Shown: positions 1-8,326, numbered from the stretch's first letter. The stretch is 64,000 nucleotides of DNA from JBFHDX01 sp041584475 (GCA_041584475.1 JBFHDX010000006.1:3211-67210), one strand, 5' to 3'. Numbers and translations are program-made. The notes: a model not told the origin generated them from the sequence alone.

Positions 1-246
1 GCACGCGATCACGCGACCCGACCCCCAGCGGTCCGCCAGCGCGCCGGCGAACGGCTGCGCCGCGCCCCAGACGAGGTTCTGAACCGCCATGGCGAAAGCG
101 AAGGATTCGCGTCCCCATCCGAGCGCCTGGCTGATCGGGTCGAGGAACAGCCCGAACCCGGTGCGGATGCCGAACGACAGGATCAGCACGACGGTGCCGG
201 CGAGCAGCACGATCAACGGCGTGCGCCATGAAACGACGCTCGACAT
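1..246 (-). CDS. MFS transporter, N-terminal part (cut by window edge)
   Basis: Only the first 82 codons are in the window; the rest lies before base 1. The frame starts at an ATG whose complement is 244-246 and begins MSSVVSWRTPLIVLLAG. It contains a first membrane helix (about residues 9-28), a re-entrant-like GFGLFLDPIS stretch and the loop motif GALADRWGSGRV, which matches the conserved GxLaDrxGrr loop between helices 2 and 3 of major facilitator transporters. The substrate cannot be told from this part. It is divergent from hspQ across about 190 bases. Confidence 0.75.
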   Translation of the reverse strand, partial: MSSVVSWRTPLIVLLAGTVVLILSFGIRTGFGLFLDPISQALGWGRESFAFAMAVQNLVWGAAQPFAGALADRWGSGRVIAC

Positions 247-304
247 GAGGGTCCCCTCCCCCGGCCCGCGGCCTGCAATATGCGAACACGAACAATAATA
301 GATG

Positions 305-315
305 CATTGTCGCAA
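305..315. promoter_or_regulatory. Short inverted repeat, possible activator site upstream of hspQ
   Basis: ATTG-TCG-CAAT is a perfect 4+4 inverted repeat centred about 89 bases upstream of the start point predicted for the sigma-54 promoter at 373-388. That is a usual distance for an enhancer-binding-protein site. The repeat is short, so this may be chance. Confidence 0.2.
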
Positions 316-372
316 TTCGAAACCCCGCAACGGCGCGAATCTGCCCTCCCCGCGGCACGAGGCCGCGTCGTC

Positions 373-388
373 TGGCACGTCGTTTGCT
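373..388 (+). promoter_or_regulatory. Consensus sigma-54 (-24/-12) promoter of hspQ
   Basis: The bases read TGGCACG-TCGT-TTGCT. This matches the RpoN consensus TGGCACG-N4-TTGCW in every defined position, with the GG and GC dinucleotides 10 bases apart. A start point about 12 bases past the GC would be near 399, leaving a leader of about 34 bases before the hspQ ATG at 433. The rest of the 247-432 intergenic region shows no equally good sigma-70 promoter for this strand. Confidence 0.75.
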
Positions 389-432
389 TCTCGATGGCAA
401 ACAGGCAGGGCCTTTGAAAAACGGGAATCGAC

Positions 433-753
433 ATGGACCGACAGATCAACGCCAAATTTTCGCTCGGACAGGTCGTCCACAATGCGGAGTTGGACTATCG
501 CGGCGTCATCATCGACGTCGATCCGATGTTCTTCGGCGATGCGGGCACGGCGGCCGTCGCGGTCGGCGAGGACGAGCCGCTCGATCGTCCCTGGTACCAC
601 GTGCTGGCCGACGGCCGCGACCACGTGACCTATGTCTCGGAGGCGAGCATCGAGGCCGACGATACGGGCATGCCGATCACCCATCCGTCGCTGCCGCTCT
701 TCTTCACCGATTTCCGCGGCGACCACTACGTGCCGCGCCGCCAGATCAACTGA
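433..753 (+). CDS. hspQ: Heat shock protein HspQ / hemimethylated-DNA-binding YccV family
   Basis: A 106-residue protein, the usual length for HspQ. It carries the family pattern KFSLGQVVHN, YRGVIIDVDP, PWYHVLADG and YVSEASIE. In enterobacteria HspQ is a small beta-barrel factor that binds hemimethylated DNA and acts as a specificity enhancer of Lon protease; that role is carried over from the family. The ATG at 433 has a GGGA ribosome site at 423-426. It stands alone between an MFS gene and pyrE. Most unusually, the best promoter upstream is of sigma-54 type. Confidence 0.9.
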   Translation: MDRQINAKFSLGQVVHNAELDYRGVIIDVDPMFFGDAGTAAVAVGEDEPLDRPWYHVLADGRDHVTYVSEASIEADDTGMPITHPSLPLFFTDFRGDHYVPRRQIN

Positions 754-774
754 CTACCGACAAGCCGTTCCCCC

Positions 775-789
775 GGCCCTTGTAGGGCC
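775..789 (+). terminator. Small GC hairpin between hspQ and pyrE
   Basis: GGCCCT-TGT-AGGGCC forms a 6-bp stem with a 3-base loop 22 bases after the hspQ stop. There is no T-run, so it is at most a weak or Rho-assisted terminator. Confidence 0.35.
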
Positions 790-847
790 GCGCGCGATCG
801 ACTAGACAGGATGCCGAGCCGGCCCAACGGCCATCGGGGATCGCGTG

Positions 848-1498
848 ATGCCGACGGACACTGCCCGCACAACGGCGCGGATACTTCTCGAAACGCAATC
901 GGTGCTGATGCGGCCGGACGAGCCGTTCACCCTCACGAGCGGGCGAAAGAGCCCGGTCTACGTCGATTGCCGGCGGCTGATCGCCTTCCCGCGCGCACGC
1001 CGACGGCTGATGGACATGACGGCGGCGCTGCTGGAGGAGCGGATCGGCTTCGAGTCGCTCGATGTCGTCGCCGGCGGCGAGACCGCAGGCATTCCCTTCG
1101 CCGCGTGGATCGCCGACCGGCTGATGCTGCCGATGTGCTACGTGCGCAAGAATCCGAAGGGGTTCGGCCGCAACGCCCGCATCGAGGGCGACCTGCAGGA
1201 GGGACAGCGCGCGGTCCTGATCGAGGACCTGGCGACCGACGGCGGCAGCAAGCTCAGCTTCGTCGAGGCGCTGCGCGAGACCGGCGCGGAATGTGCGCAC
1301 ACCTTCGTGATCTTCCACTACGACATCTTTCCAGCCGGCATCGAGAAACTGCGCAAGGCCGGGGTGAGCCTGCACTCGCTGGCGACGTGGTGGGACGTGA
1401 TCGCCGTGGCGGAAGAGGACGGGGCGCTTGGCGCGCAGGGCATGAAGGTGGTGCGCGCCTTCCTCGAAGACCCCGAGGGCTGGGCCCCTGCGGCGTGA
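848..1498 (+). CDS. pyrE: Orotate phosphoribosyltransferase
   Basis: A 216-residue cytosolic enzyme of pyrimidine synthesis that joins orotate and PRPP to give OMP and diphosphate. The frame shows FTLTSGRKSPVYVDCR near residues 27-42, a GGETAGIPFA segment around residue 80 and the PRPP-binding loop VLIEDLATDGGSK near residue 125. The ATG at 848 is preferred to the GTG immediately upstream at 845; both are in frame. It is a single-gene unit between hspQ and the peptide-type ABC operon, with no visible attenuator. Confidence 0.9.
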   Translation: MPTDTARTTARILLETQSVLMRPDEPFTLTSGRKSPVYVDCRRLIAFPRARRRLMDMTAALLEERIGFESLDVVAGGETAGIPFAAWIADRLMLPMCYVRKNPKGFGRNARIEGDLQEGQRAVLIEDLATDGGSKLSFVEALRETGAECAHTFVIFHYDIFPAGIEKLRKAGVSLHSLATWWDVIAVAEEDGALGAQGMKVVRAFLEDPEGWAPAA

Positions 1499-1595
1499 GA
1501 CGCGGGCCGGCAGAGCGCTGCCGATACGCTGGCGCCCGCACCCGGGCATGGTAGGATCACGCGTCGAGCCCCGGTCACGTCGGAGACCCCGCCCC

Positions 1596-3254
1596 ATGCG
1601 CATGCGACTCGCCGCCCTCGCGCTGCTGCTCCTCACCGGCGTTCCGAGCGGCGCGGTGCTGGCCACGCGCGACCATCTCGTCATCGGCATCAGCCAGTTC
1701 CCCGGCAACTTCAACCCGAACATCGACTCGATGATGGCCAAGACCTACGTGCTGGCCATGGGCCGGCGGCCGTTCACCGCCTACGACCCGGACTGGAAGC
1801 TGATCTGCATGCTGTGCACCGAACTGCCCGACATCGCCAAGGGCACGGCCGTGCCGGAGAAAACCGCGGACGGCAAGGACGGCATCGCGGTCACCTACAC
1901 GATCCGTCCCGACGCGGTGTGGGGCGACGGGACGCCGATCACGACGCGGGACGTCGTATTCACCTGGGAGGTCGGCCGCGACCCCACGACCGGCATCGCC
2001 GGGGCCGAGCTCTACGAGCGCATCACCGCGGTCGACGCCATCGACGACAAGACCTTCACGCTGCACATCAACAAGCGCACCTGCGATTACCAGGGGATCG
2101 GCGATTTCAACGTGCTTCCGGCGCACATCGAGCGGCCGAATTTCAGCGATCCCGCGGAATACAAGAACCGCAGCGCCTACGAGACCGACACCACCAACCC
2201 GGGCCTCTGGTTCGGGCCGTACCGGGTGACCGAGGTGTCGTCCGGCTCGCACATCGTGCTCGAGCCCAACCCGACCTGGTGGGGGGCGAAGCCGCATTTC
2301 AGGCGGATCGTCGTCAAGGCGGTGGAGAATACCGCGGCGCTGACCGCGAACCTGCTGTCGGGCGACATCGACTACATCGCCGGCGAGTCGGGGCTGACGC
2401 TCGATCAGGCGCTCGCCTTCGAGCAGCGCCACGGCGGAAGATACAACATCGTCTACGAGCAGGGGCTGGTCTACGAGCATATCGACCTCAACCTCGACAA
2501 TCCCGTCCTCGCCGACCGGCGCGTGCGGCAGGCGCTGATCCTGGCGATCGACCGCAACGCGATCAGCCAGCAGCTGTTCGCGGGCAAGCAGCCGGTGGCG
2601 CACAGCCAGACCAACCCGCTCGACCGCGTCTACTATGCGGACGTGCCGAGATACGCCTACGACCCCAGGCAGGCGGCGGCGCTGCTCGACGCGGCGGGCT
2701 GGAAGCCCGGCGCCGGTGGCATCCGCCGCAACGCGGCGGGCGAGCCGCTGCGCCTCGAGATCATGACCACGGCGGGCAACAAGACCCGCGAGCTGGTGCA
2801 GCAGGCGCTGCAGAGCCAGTGGCGGCAAGTCGGCATCGACGTGCGCATCCGCAACGAGCCGGCCCGCGTGTTCTTCGGCAAGACGGTCAGCCAGCGGGAA
2901 TTCTCCGCCATGGCGATGTTCGCCTGGATTTCGTCGCCGGAGAACATCCCCCGCTCGACGCTGCACTCGACGCAGATTCCGACGGCCGCGAACGGCTGGT
3001 CGGGGCAGAACTACACCGGCTTCCGCAACCCGGACATGGACCGCGTGCTGGACGACCTCGAGACGGTCTGCGACGAGGCGCCGAACCGCGCGCTGTGGAA
3101 CCGCATGCAGGCGCTGTACGCCGAGGCGCTGCCGGTGATCCCGCTCTATTTCCGGGCCAATCCCTATATCATGCCCAAGTGGCTGAAGGGGATCGTGCCG
3201 ACCGGCCACCAGTATCCCTCGACGCTCTGGGTCGAGACCTGGACGGCGGAGTGA
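1596..3254 (+). CDS. ABC transporter substrate-binding protein, family 5 (peptide/nickel type)
   Basis: A 552-residue periplasmic protein. The ATG at 1596 gives a clean signal peptide (MRMRLAALALLLL, cut near ALA); the frame stays open further upstream but without a signal. Family-5 features are the N-terminal lobe with GDGTPITTRDVVFTWE near residue 110, the LNLDNPVLADRRVRQALILA segment near residue 310, and a C-terminal lobe ending in LWVETW. Members of this family bind peptides, opines, sugars or nickel; the ligand here is unknown. It is followed by two permease genes, with a stem-loop in the gap. It is only distantly similar to the two binding proteins at 51.9-55.2 kb. Confidence 0.88.
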   Translation: MRMRLAALALLLLTGVPSGAVLATRDHLVIGISQFPGNFNPNIDSMMAKTYVLAMGRRPFTAYDPDWKLICMLCTELPDIAKGTAVPEKTADGKDGIAVTYTIRPDAVWGDGTPITTRDVVFTWEVGRDPTTGIAGAELYERITAVDAIDDKTFTLHINKRTCDYQGIGDFNVLPAHIERPNFSDPAEYKNRSAYETDTTNPGLWFGPYRVTEVSSGSHIVLEPNPTWWGAKPHFRRIVVKAVENTAALTANLLSGDIDYIAGESGLTLDQALAFEQRHGGRYNIVYEQGLVYEHIDLNLDNPVLADRRVRQALILAIDRNAISQQLFAGKQPVAHSQTNPLDRVYYADVPRYAYDPRQAAALLDAAGWKPGAGGIRRNAAGEPLRLEIMTTAGNKTRELVQQALQSQWRQVGIDVRIRNEPARVFFGKTVSQREFSAMAMFAWISSPENIPRSTLHSTQIPTAANGWSGQNYTGFRNPDMDRVLDDLETVCDEAPNRALWNRMQALYAEALPVIPLYFRANPYIMPKWLKGIVPTGHQYPSTLWVETWTAE

Positions 3255-3341
3255 CGGGCACGATGCGCCAGCCTGCGACACCGCACGCCCGCGAGATCCT
3301 GACCCCTATCCTCCCCCGCACGACGCGGGTGTGCGCCGTCG

Positions 3342-3367
3342 CGCCGGCGGTCCCTGATCCGTCGGCG
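3342..3367 (+). terminator. Intercistronic stem-loop between binding protein and permease
   Basis: CGCCGGCGG-TCCCTGAT-CCGTCGGCG pairs over 9 bp with one G-U pair and an 8-base loop. It lies between the binding-protein stop (3254) and the permease start (about 3394), where such hairpins often protect or attenuate the upstream message. Confidence 0.4.
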
Positions 3368-3393
3368 TTGCCGCAAACGGCGTCGGGACGGGG

Positions 3394-4392
3394 GTGGGCC
3401 ATCCCCGGCGCCGGGTAGTGCTGCGCTTCGCCGCCGTCCGGCTGACCGAGAGCCTGATCGTCCTGCTGCTCGTCTCGGTCGCGGTGTACGGGCTGATCGG
3501 CCTGATGCCGGGCGATCCGATCGACGTGATGATCGCCAGCGATCCCAACCTGACGCCGGCGGACGCGGCACGGCTGAAGGCGCTTTACGGGCTCGACCGG
3601 CCAATTCTCGAGCGTTACGGGAACTGGCTCGTCGCCGCCCTGCAGGGCGATTTCGGGAATTCGCGGGTCCACATGCGGCCGGTCCTGGACATCCTCTGGC
3701 CGCGGCTCGGCAACAGCCTTCTGCTGCTCGGGGTCAGCCTCGCATTCACGCTGGCAATCGCCGTGCCGTTCGGCATCTACGCCGCCGTCCGCCCCTATAC
3801 CGCCGCCGACTACGTCATCAATCTCGGCTGTTTCGCCGGCATCTCGGTACCGCCTTTCTGGCTCGCCATCCTCCTGATCATGCTTTTCTCGGTGATCCTC
3901 GGCTGGCTGCCGGCGGGCGGCATGGGGCCGGTGGACGGCGGCGCCGGCGCGGGCACCGCACTCGTCTACATGGTTCTGCCGGTGGCGACGCTGACGATCG
4001 TCAGCGTCGGCAGCTTCACGCGCTTCATGCGCGCCAGCACCATGCAGACGATGCGCGAGGACTTCATCCGCACGGCGCGCGCCAAGGGGCTGAGCGAGGC
4101 CGGCGTCGTGCGCCGCCACGCGCTGCGCAGCGCGCTGACGCCGCTGGTCACGATCCTCGGGCTCAGCTTCGGCGCGCTGTTCTCGGGCGCGCTGATCACC
4201 GAGATCATGTTCGCCTGGCAGGGCGTCGGCCGCACGATCTACGACGCGATCCTCGCCAGCGATTTCAACCTGGCGCTGGTGGCGCTGATGCTGGCCACGG
4301 CGATGACGCTGCTCGGCAACCTGCTGGCGGATATCGCCTATGTCTGGCTCGACCCGCGCGTCAGCTTCCGCAGCCTGGAGGCGGGACGATGA
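3394..4392 (+). CDS. ABC transporter permease, DppB type
   Basis: A 332-residue inner-membrane protein. It has an N-terminal helix (ESLIVLLLVSVAVYGLIG), the periplasmic PGDPIDVMI motif typical of DppB/OppB, and the EAA loop near residue 215 (EDFIRTARAKGLSEAGVVRR) that docks on the ATPase. The start is uncertain: GTG at 3394 has GGGACGGG directly against it, and a second in-frame GTG lies at 3418. Its 3-prime end overlaps the next permease by four bases, implying coupled translation. Confidence 0.88.
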   Translation: MGHPRRRVVLRFAAVRLTESLIVLLLVSVAVYGLIGLMPGDPIDVMIASDPNLTPADAARLKALYGLDRPILERYGNWLVAALQGDFGNSRVHMRPVLDILWPRLGNSLLLLGVSLAFTLAIAVPFGIYAAVRPYTAADYVINLGCFAGISVPPFWLAILLIMLFSVILGWLPAGGMGPVDGGAGAGTALVYMVLPVATLTIVSVGSFTRFMRASTMQTMREDFIRTARAKGLSEAGVVRRHALRSALTPLVTILGLSFGALFSGALITEIMFAWQGVGRTIYDAILASDFNLALVALMLATAMTLLGNLLADIAYVWLDPRVSFRSLEAGR

Positions 4393-5321
4393 GCGCTGCC
4401 GCGAGCGGCCCGCTGAACCGCCGCGTCCCGCGCAGCATGGCGGCGCGCATGGCGCGCCGGTTCCTGCAGCACCGGCTGGCGCTGGTCAGTCTCGCTTTCC
4501 TCGTGCTGCTGGCGATGGCGGCGCTGGCCGCCCCGATCGTCGAGAGCGCGCTCGGCGTCGACGGCGAGTCCGCCAACCTCTTCAACCGGTTCGCGCCACC
4601 GTCGGGTCAGCACCCGCTGGGCACCGACGAGCTCGGCCGCGACGTGCTGGTGCGGCTGCTCTACGGCGGCCGCGTTTCGCTCTCGGTCGGGCTGGCGGCC
4701 GCCGTGTTCGCCGCCGCCATCGGCACCGCGATCGGCCTGCTGGCGGGCTATTTCGGCGGCCGGCTGGACGCATTCCTGATGCGCTTCACCGACGGCGTGA
4801 TCGCGCTGCCGCTGCTGCCGCTCTTGATCGTGCTCGCCGCCGTCGACCTCGAGAAGCTGGGCCTGCCGGCCGAGCTGGCGCAATCCGAGGACATCAGCCT
4901 GTACCGGATCATCTTCATCATCGCGCTGTTCGGCTGGACGACGGTCGCCCGGCTGGTGCGCGCCGAGGCGCTGCGCATCCGCGCCCGCGAGTTCGTGCTC
5001 GCGGCGATCGCCCAGGGCAGCGGCGCCTGGCGGATCATGTGGGTGCACATCCTGCCCAACGCGGTCTCCCCGATCATCGTCGCGACGACGCTGTCGATGG
5101 GCAACATCATCCTGTTCGAATCGGTGCTCAGCTTCCTCAGCTTCGGCATCCAGCCGCCGACGCCGAGCTGGGGCAACATGCTGACCAACGCCCAGGAAGT
5201 GATCTGGTCGGCGCCGGCGCTCGCCGTCTGGCCGGGGCTCGCCATCTTCACCACGGTCATCGCCTTCAACTTCCTCGGCGACGGGCTGCAGGACGCGCTC
5301 GACCCGCGGGCGGTGGAGTAG
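4389..5321 (+). CDS. ABC transporter permease, DppC type
   Basis: A 310-residue inner-membrane protein that starts at an ATG overlapping the previous stop (ATGA). It has the DppC hallmarks: HPLGTDELGRDVLVRLLYGG near residue 75, an EAA loop (REFVLAAIAQGSGAWRIMW) and the end motif GDGLQDALDPRAVE. No ATP-binding gene follows; the next gene is on the other strand four bases on. The transporter must therefore use ATPases encoded elsewhere, for example the pair at 57.2-59.2 kb. Confidence 0.9.
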   Translation: MSAAASGPLNRRVPRSMAARMARRFLQHRLALVSLAFLVLLAMAALAAPIVESALGVDGESANLFNRFAPPSGQHPLGTDELGRDVLVRLLYGGRVSLSVGLAAAVFAAAIGTAIGLLAGYFGGRLDAFLMRFTDGVIALPLLPLLIVLAAVDLEKLGLPAELAQSEDISLYRIIFIIALFGWTTVARLVRAEALRIRAREFVLAAIAQGSGAWRIMWVHILPNAVSPIIVATTLSMGNIILFESVLSFLSFGIQPPTPSWGNMLTNAQEVIWSAPALAVWPGLAIFTTVIAFNFLGDGLQDALDPRAVE

Positions 5322-5325
5322 GCCG

Positions 5326-6900
5326 TCAGCCGGCCGGACGGAACACCCCCCGCTCCTGCTCGTCGAGCTGGTTGACGAGGTTGGTTTCCCAGGCGAGATA
5401 GGCGCGGCAGGCCTCGAGATTGCCGGCGTGGCGATCGTGCACAAAATGCACGAAATCGATGCGGTCCGCGTCCGGCGGATCGTCCGGCGTGGCGACGATG
5501 TCGAGCCCCGCCGCGCGCCAGTCGTCCGGCCCGCCGGCGAGCGCCTGGATCGGGCCGAGCCCCGCCTCGGCGAGGTCGATCGCGGCGAGCTCGGCGAGCG
5601 GCCAGTCGCGCGCCGCCACCACGATGCGCGATCCCGGGGCGAGCCCGAGCCGCTCTAGGCGCGGGCGGATCGCCCAGCGCGCGCCGGCGGCGTGGCCGCG
5701 ACGGAACTCGGCGCTGCTGCCGACGTCGAGCAGGGTGACCGCGCCGGCCTCCAGCAGCGACCGCAGCTCGCCGGCCCCGATCCGCGGCAGCAGATCGTCG
5801 ACGAGCCCGATCTCCTCGATCGACTGCTCGGCGACCGGCCGCGTCGCGTCGTGATCGAGCACGCGAGCGTCGTGCCCCATGCAGCGCAGCCAGTACGCGG
5901 TGACCGCCGCGCGCAGCCCGGTATCGTCGCTCAGCACGATGCGCGCGCCGCGCACCGCGACCCAGCGGTCGGTCGCCTGCACGAGCTGCCCGCCCGGCGC
6001 GTGCACCGCGCCTGGATAGCGATTGCGGCGGTATTCCTCGGGCGTGCGGACGTCGAACAGGTAGAGCGTCCGCGTCCCGTCGCCGCGCCAGGCCTCGAGC
6101 GTGGCCGCGTCGACGAGGGGGATCGACCTGCGCCTGCGAAACGCGGCCGCGCGCTCGCGCGATCGCGCCAGCACGTCGTCGCCGAGCCGGTCGGGGTAGC
6201 CGCGGTCGGCGCCGTGTTCGAGCGCGAGCCCGGCGAGCTGCCAGCCCTGGGTACCGTTCTCGAGCGCCAGCACCGGGTTGCTTATGCCGAGCTCGCGCAG
6301 CGACTGGGCGCCGATGATGCTGCGCGTCCGCCCGGCGCAGCTGACGACGACCGGCGTCGCCTCGTCAGGTACCAGCAGCGGCAGGCGGTGGCCGAGCTCG
6401 GCATTGGGGCAGCAGGTGCTGCCCGGGATCGTCATCCGGCGATGCTCGTCGAGCGGCCGCCCGTCGAGCAGGACCAGCGTCTCGCCGGCATCGCGGCGGG
6501 CCTTGAGTTCGCGTGCCGAAATGCTGGGCATGCCGCAGGCGTGCTCGACCAGCTCCCCGAAGGTCTTGCTCGGCACGTTGACGCCCTCGTAGAGCGTGTA
6601 GCCGGCGCGCGCCCAGCCCGGCGCGCCGCCCTCGACCGCGGCGAGGTCGGTGAAACCGAGGGACGCCAGCCGCCGCCCGGCCTTCTCCGCGACCCCGTCG
6701 CCGTCGTCGATGAGGACGATGCACACCGAGCGCCGCGGCAGCAGCGCCGGCGCCTCGATCTCGAGCCGGCTGTACGGCAGCGGCACGGCGAAGAACGGAT
6801 GGCCGGCCGCGTACTGGCCGGATTCGCGGACGTCGAGGAAGGCGATCTCGCCGCCGTCGGTCAGCAGCGGCTTGGCGTCGTGCGGCGTGAGCCATCTCAT
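5326..6900 (-). CDS. Four-domain rhodanese-like protein with one intact active site
   Basis: A 524-residue soluble protein of four tandem rhodanese folds: about residues 1-110, 120-235, 255-365 and 370-475, with a tail ending in DEQERGVF. Each begins with a recognisable LDVRE, LLDGRPLDEH, FDVRTPEEY or LDVGSSAEF element. Only domain 2 keeps the catalytic loop (SCAGRTRS, Cys188). The matching loops of domains 1, 3 and 4 read LIDDGDG, LSDDTG and VAARDW, without cysteine. Rhodaneses move sulfane sulfur; the acceptor is unknown. The ATG at 6900 excludes an unconserved upstream extension. It is the last gene of the CoA-transferase operon. Confidence 0.85.
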   Translation of the reverse strand: MRWLTPHDAKPLLTDGGEIAFLDVRESGQYAAGHPFFAVPLPYSRLEIEAPALLPRRSVCIVLIDDGDGVAEKAGRRLASLGFTDLAAVEGGAPGWARAGYTLYEGVNVPSKTFGELVEHACGMPSISARELKARRDAGETLVLLDGRPLDEHRRMTIPGSTCCPNAELGHRLPLLVPDEATPVVVSCAGRTRSIIGAQSLRELGISNPVLALENGTQGWQLAGLALEHGADRGYPDRLGDDVLARSRERAAAFRRRRSIPLVDAATLEAWRGDGTRTLYLFDVRTPEEYRRNRYPGAVHAPGGQLVQATDRWVAVRGARIVLSDDTGLRAAVTAYWLRCMGHDARVLDHDATRPVAEQSIEEIGLVDDLLPRIGAGELRSLLEAGAVTLLDVGSSAEFRRGHAAGARWAIRPRLERLGLAPGSRIVVAARDWPLAELAAIDLAEAGLGPIQALAGGPDDWRAAGLDIVATPDDPPDADRIDFVHFVHDRHAGNLEACRAYLAWETNLVNQLDEQERGVFRPAG

Positions 6901-6970
6901 TGCGGTCGTCCGTGCGGTGCGCGGCCGGATCGGTGCCGGCCGGTGGCGCGGAGCGAGGCCCGACGCGCCG

Positions 6971-7495
6971 TCAATCCATCGCCCTGAGCTCGCGCTTGTA
7001 GCGCTGGTGGTTCTTGACGTAGTGATCGGCAATGCGTCGCAAGTCCGCCTGCTGCTCCTCGCCGAGCTGCCGGATCACCTTGCCGGGCGAGCCGAGCACC
7101 ATCGAGCCATCGGGGATCTCCTTGTTCTCGGCGATCAGCGTGTTGGCGCCGATCAGGCAGTTCCTGCCGATCCTCGTGCCGTTCAGGATGATGCTGCCGA
7201 TGCCGATGAGCGAGCCCTCGCCGATCGTGCAGCCGTGCAGCATCACCATGTGGCCGACCGAGACGTTCTTTTCCAGCGTCAGCGGGTAGCCGGGGTCCGC
7301 ATGCAGCACCGAGCCGTCCTGGACGTTGACGTTCTCGCCGATGGTGATGGTCTCCGTATCGCCGCGCACGACGCAGTTCCACCAGATCGAGGCGTTGCGC
7401 CCGAGCCGCACGTCGCCGATGACGACGGCGCTCGGCGCGATCCAGTAGGCGTCGCCCTCGGTCCGGACCTCGACGTCCCCCAGCGCGTATCGCAT
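6971..7495 (-). CDS. Gamma-class carbonic anhydrase family / CaiE-PaaY-like hexapeptide protein
   Basis: A 174-residue left-handed beta-helix protein built from hexapeptide repeats. The three zinc-binding histidines are present in the usual pattern (SVLHAD, then GHMVMLHG), so a metal site is likely. CaiE (carnitine) and PaaY (phenylacetate thioesterase) belong to this family, and members accompany CoA-dependent catabolic genes. Here it sits third in an operon after a CaiB-type CoA-transferase and a crotonase, with gaps of 42 and 70 bases. A role in CoA-ester housekeeping or CO2/bicarbonate handling after decarboxylation is inferred. Confidence 0.85.
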   Translation of the reverse strand: MRYALGDVEVRTEGDAYWIAPSAVVIGDVRLGRNASIWWNCVVRGDTETITIGENVNVQDGSVLHADPGYPLTLEKNVSVGHMVMLHGCTIGEGSLIGIGSIILNGTRIGRNCLIGANTLIAENKEIPDGSMVLGSPGKVIRQLGEEQQADLRRIADHYVKNHQRYKRELRAMD

Positions 7496-7537
7496 CGCCT
7501 CCCCCGCTCCCTTTCTTCGTCGGCCGGTCGCCGGTCT

Positions 7538-8326
7538 TCAGGCGCCGGTGAATTCCGGCTTGCGCTTTTCCATGAAGGCGCGCCGGCCCTCGACGTAGTC
7601 CTGGCTGGCGAAGCAGGCCCGGACCATCTCGTCGCAGCGGCCGATGTCGCGCGCGGCCTCGTCCTTCGCAAGCTCGCCCACGGTGGTCTTGAGGGCGGCG
7701 ATCGTCAAGGGCGCGTTCGCGGTGATCCGCTTCGCGTAGTCGGCGACGTAGTCGTCGAGCCCGGCGTCGGGAACGACGCGGTTCACGAGCCCCATCTCGC
7801 CCGCCTCCTCGGCGTTGAACAGCCGGGCGGTGAAGAAGATCTCCTTGGTATAGGACGGGCCGACGAGGTCGTTCAGCCGCCGCACGTTCGGCACCGAATA
7901 GCCGAGCCCCAGCTTCGCCGCCGGCACCGCGAACTGCGAGCTCTCGCCGCAGATGCGCAGGTCGCAGCAGACCGCGACGGCAACGCCGCCGCCGACGCAG
8001 TAGCCCCGAATCTTTGCGATCGTCGGCTTGGGAAAGGCCTGCAGCCGCTCGTAGAGGGCCGCCGTGACGTCGGCATATTCCGCGATCGCCTGCTGGGTCG
8101 CGCGCTCGCTGTCGAACTTGGAGACGTCGGCGCCCGAGACGAATGCCTTGCCGCCGGCGCCGGAAATCACCACCACGCGGACGGCGGGATCGGCGCCGTA
8201 GACGTCGAGCACGCGGTCCACCGTACGCCACATCTCCAGCGAGACGGCGTTCCGCTTCTCCGGATTGTTGAAGACGATGTGGCCGATGCCCGCCTCGACG
8301 CGACTGATGATCTTGTCGGACTCCAT
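7538..8326 (-). CDS. Crotonase-superfamily protein lacking both hydratase glutamates
   Basis: A 262-residue protein with the crotonase fold and oxyanion-hole segments (FVSGADVSKF; YCVGGGVAVAV). In enoyl-CoA hydratase the two catalytic glutamates lie in GGGCEL and QPEILLG. Here these are GGGVAV (Ala116) and VPAAKLG (Ala136), so hydratase activity is doubtful. A tyrosine follows (LGLGY, Tyr143), in the place of the active-site tyrosine of methylmalonyl-CoA decarboxylase YgfG (LGVPY), and the C-terminus DYVEGRRAFMEKRKPEF resembles that enzyme. It is 42 bases before the gamma-carbonic anhydrase gene. A decarboxylase for a malonyl-type CoA ester is my favoured reading; it is not proven. Confidence 0.8.
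   Translation of the reverse strand: MESDKIISRVEAGIGHIVFNNPEKRNAVSLEMWRTVDRVLDVYGADPAVRVVVISGAGGKAFVSGADVSKFDSERATQQAIAEYADVTAALYERLQAFPKPTIAKIRGYCVGGGVAVAVCCDLRICGESSQFAVPAAKLGLGYSVPNVRRLNDLVGPSYTKEIFFTARLFNAEEAGEMGLVNRVVPDAGLDDYVADYAKRITANAPLTIAALKTTVGELAKDEAARDIGRCDEMVRACFASQDYVEGRRAFMEKRKPEFTGA

Noticed and set aside
1575..3281. A 568-codon open frame on the minus strand opposite the first binding-protein gene
   Set aside because: Same composition bias; the opposite strand has a signal peptide, family motifs and operon context.
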